Assembly: GCA_002393735.1 (NCBI GenBank) | Contig: DGTK01000013.1 | Location: 142,215 to 206,214, forward strand | Origin: Lachnospiraceae bacterium UBA4338 | Lineage (GTDB): Bacteria; Bacillota; Clostridia; Lachnospirales; Lachnospiraceae | DNA length: 64,000 nucleotides | Direction of reading: 5' to 3' | Part shown: positions 63,650-64,000 of the stretch, piece after piece | How the letters are laid out: each line of letters opens with the position of its first letter | Numbering within the stretch: position 1 is the first letter of the stretch | Notes under the pieces: model-generated | What the model saw: only the letters and a program-made list of their open reading frames with translations | Told to the model about the DNA's origin: nothing | Databases searched by the model: none | Made by a program: the position numbers and the translations under genes

Positions 63650-63713
63650 CTCAGCTTCGCTGAGTTTCGCGCTTCGCGGCGTCTCCTCTTCGTCGAAAAT
63701 GCAAGCATTTTCG
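63650..63713. repeat. Hairpin-rich spacer between tRNA-Asn and tRNA-Glu
   Basis: CTCAGC-TTC-GCTGAG (63650-63664) and CGAAAATGC-AA-GCATTTTCG (63694-63713) are perfect palindromes in the 140-bp spacer. They are probably RNase processing sites of the tRNA precursor, but their short AA loops resemble the neighbouring cloverleaf element. Confidence 0.6.
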
Positions 63714-63763
63714 CCGGATTAGCATAATCAGTTTAATCTTTATAGACCTTTAACTGAAAATAA

Positions 63764-63835
63764 CTCCCCGAGTAGGGCTCGAACCTACAACCCCACGGTT
63801 AACAGCCGTGTGCTCTACCATTGAGCTATCGAGGA
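63764..63835 (-). tRNA. tRNA-Asn (GTT)
   Basis: Anticodon GTT in CTGTTAA, acceptor stem TCCTCGA paired with TCGGGGA, discriminator G and T-arm with GTTCGAGC. The 3' CCA is not encoded. It follows the 23S rRNA end by about 130 bp. Confidence 0.97.
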
Positions 63836-63966
63836 CTATTTACGCCTTGTTCCTATTTTCTCTTACGTCTCAAGGAACTAGCGGCGTATAAACTATTTAA
63901 ATTATTGTAACGTTGAAGCCTTCAAAACCAAATACATTCAAAATAACATCAGGTATAACACCTATC

Positions 63967-64000
63967 TGGATAAGTTTTCGATCTATTAGTAACCATCAGC
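63967..64000 (-). rRNA. 23S rRNA, 3' tip (rest outside the window)
   Basis: The minus-strand sequence TACTAATAGATCGAAAACTT near 63970-63990 matches the usual 3' end of Firmicute 23S rRNA (TACTAATAG-TCGAGGACTTG-like). Only about 34 bases are inside the window. The exact 3' end is approximate. The spacer from 63836 to 63966 holds a long processing-type hairpin (TACGCC...GGCGTA with inner GTTCCT/AGGAAC) and no 5S gene. Confidence 0.75.

Overview
The window reads as chromosomal DNA from a low-GC anaerobic Firmicute, most likely a Lachnospiraceae member of the Butyrivibrio/Pseudobutyrivibrio/Roseburia/Lachnospira kind. The evidence is a set of family-typical genes: a flavodiiron protein, type III glutamine synthetase (GlnN), NADPH glutamate synthase, LL-diaminopimelate aminotransferase, long-form PPi-dependent phosphofructokinase, FeoAB, MgtE, many cyclic-di-GMP proteins and strong AGGAGG ribosome binding sites. 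Nearly all genes lie on the minus strand. No prophage, intact insertion sequence or CRISPR array is visible.

Layout. 1-13.6 kb: a flavodiiron protein (cut by the window edge), then a cyclic-di-GMP district of two membrane GGDEF proteins, two membrane HD-GYP proteins and a hybrid kinase without its phospho-acceptor His. A 1004-aa orphan protein on the plus strand sits inside this district. 13.7-36.2 kb: a nitrogen-assimilation supercluster, in transcription order gltB-gltD, then glnA-like and an ANTAR regulator, then glnN-amtB/PII-asnB-pyrG-purF-carA-carB-dapL. 36.3-38.7 kb: a second large orphan protein related to the first. 38.8-43.9 kb: feoAB, an AmmeMemoRadiSam protein with a decayed, internally deleted copy nearby, and an S66 carboxypeptidase. 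44-48.7 kb: PPi-phosphofructokinase, DegV and a two-component system. 48.8-50.8 kb: a scar region with a surface-protein remnant, a DUF3800 gene with a structured RNA leader, and an orphan RelB antitoxin with a truncated toxin. 50.9-54.1 kb: a VTC / DUF4956 / carbohydrate-binding lipoprotein cluster. 54.2-63.2 kb: envelope proteins, an AAA ATPase with iteron-like repeats, sfsA, a phosphoesterase, ZIP and MgtE transporters, and a ribbon-helix-helix protein. 63.2-64 kb: a palindrome-rich element, tRNA-Cys, tRNA-Glu, tRNA-Asn and the 3' tip of a 23S rRNA gene.

The strongest regulatory story is in the nitrogen cluster. Three leader elements (one before gltB, two before glnN) each contain a short hairpin with hexaloop ANNGGC, with A at loop position 1 and G at position 4. 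Each overlaps the 5' arm of a strong intrinsic terminator. This is the architecture expected for ANTAR antitermination, and an ANTAR-domain protein is encoded directly upstream of the glnN leader. That protein has a receiver domain with Asn at the phosphorylation site. It is co-transcribed with a glutamine-synthetase-like protein that appears to have lost several catalytic residues. I infer that the GS-like protein may sense nitrogen status for the ANTAR regulator, which would let polymerase read through into ammonium uptake, glutamine/glutamate synthesis and the glutamine-consuming amidotransferases (AsnB, PyrG, PurF, CarA).

Other features to follow up are a promoter with a 10-G tract between its -35 and -10 boxes, a cloverleaf-like palindromic element beside the tRNA genes, decamer repeats in exact 10-bp phase between mgtE and a ribbon-helix-helix gene, and two large orphan proteins sharing both a domain and an upstream motif.
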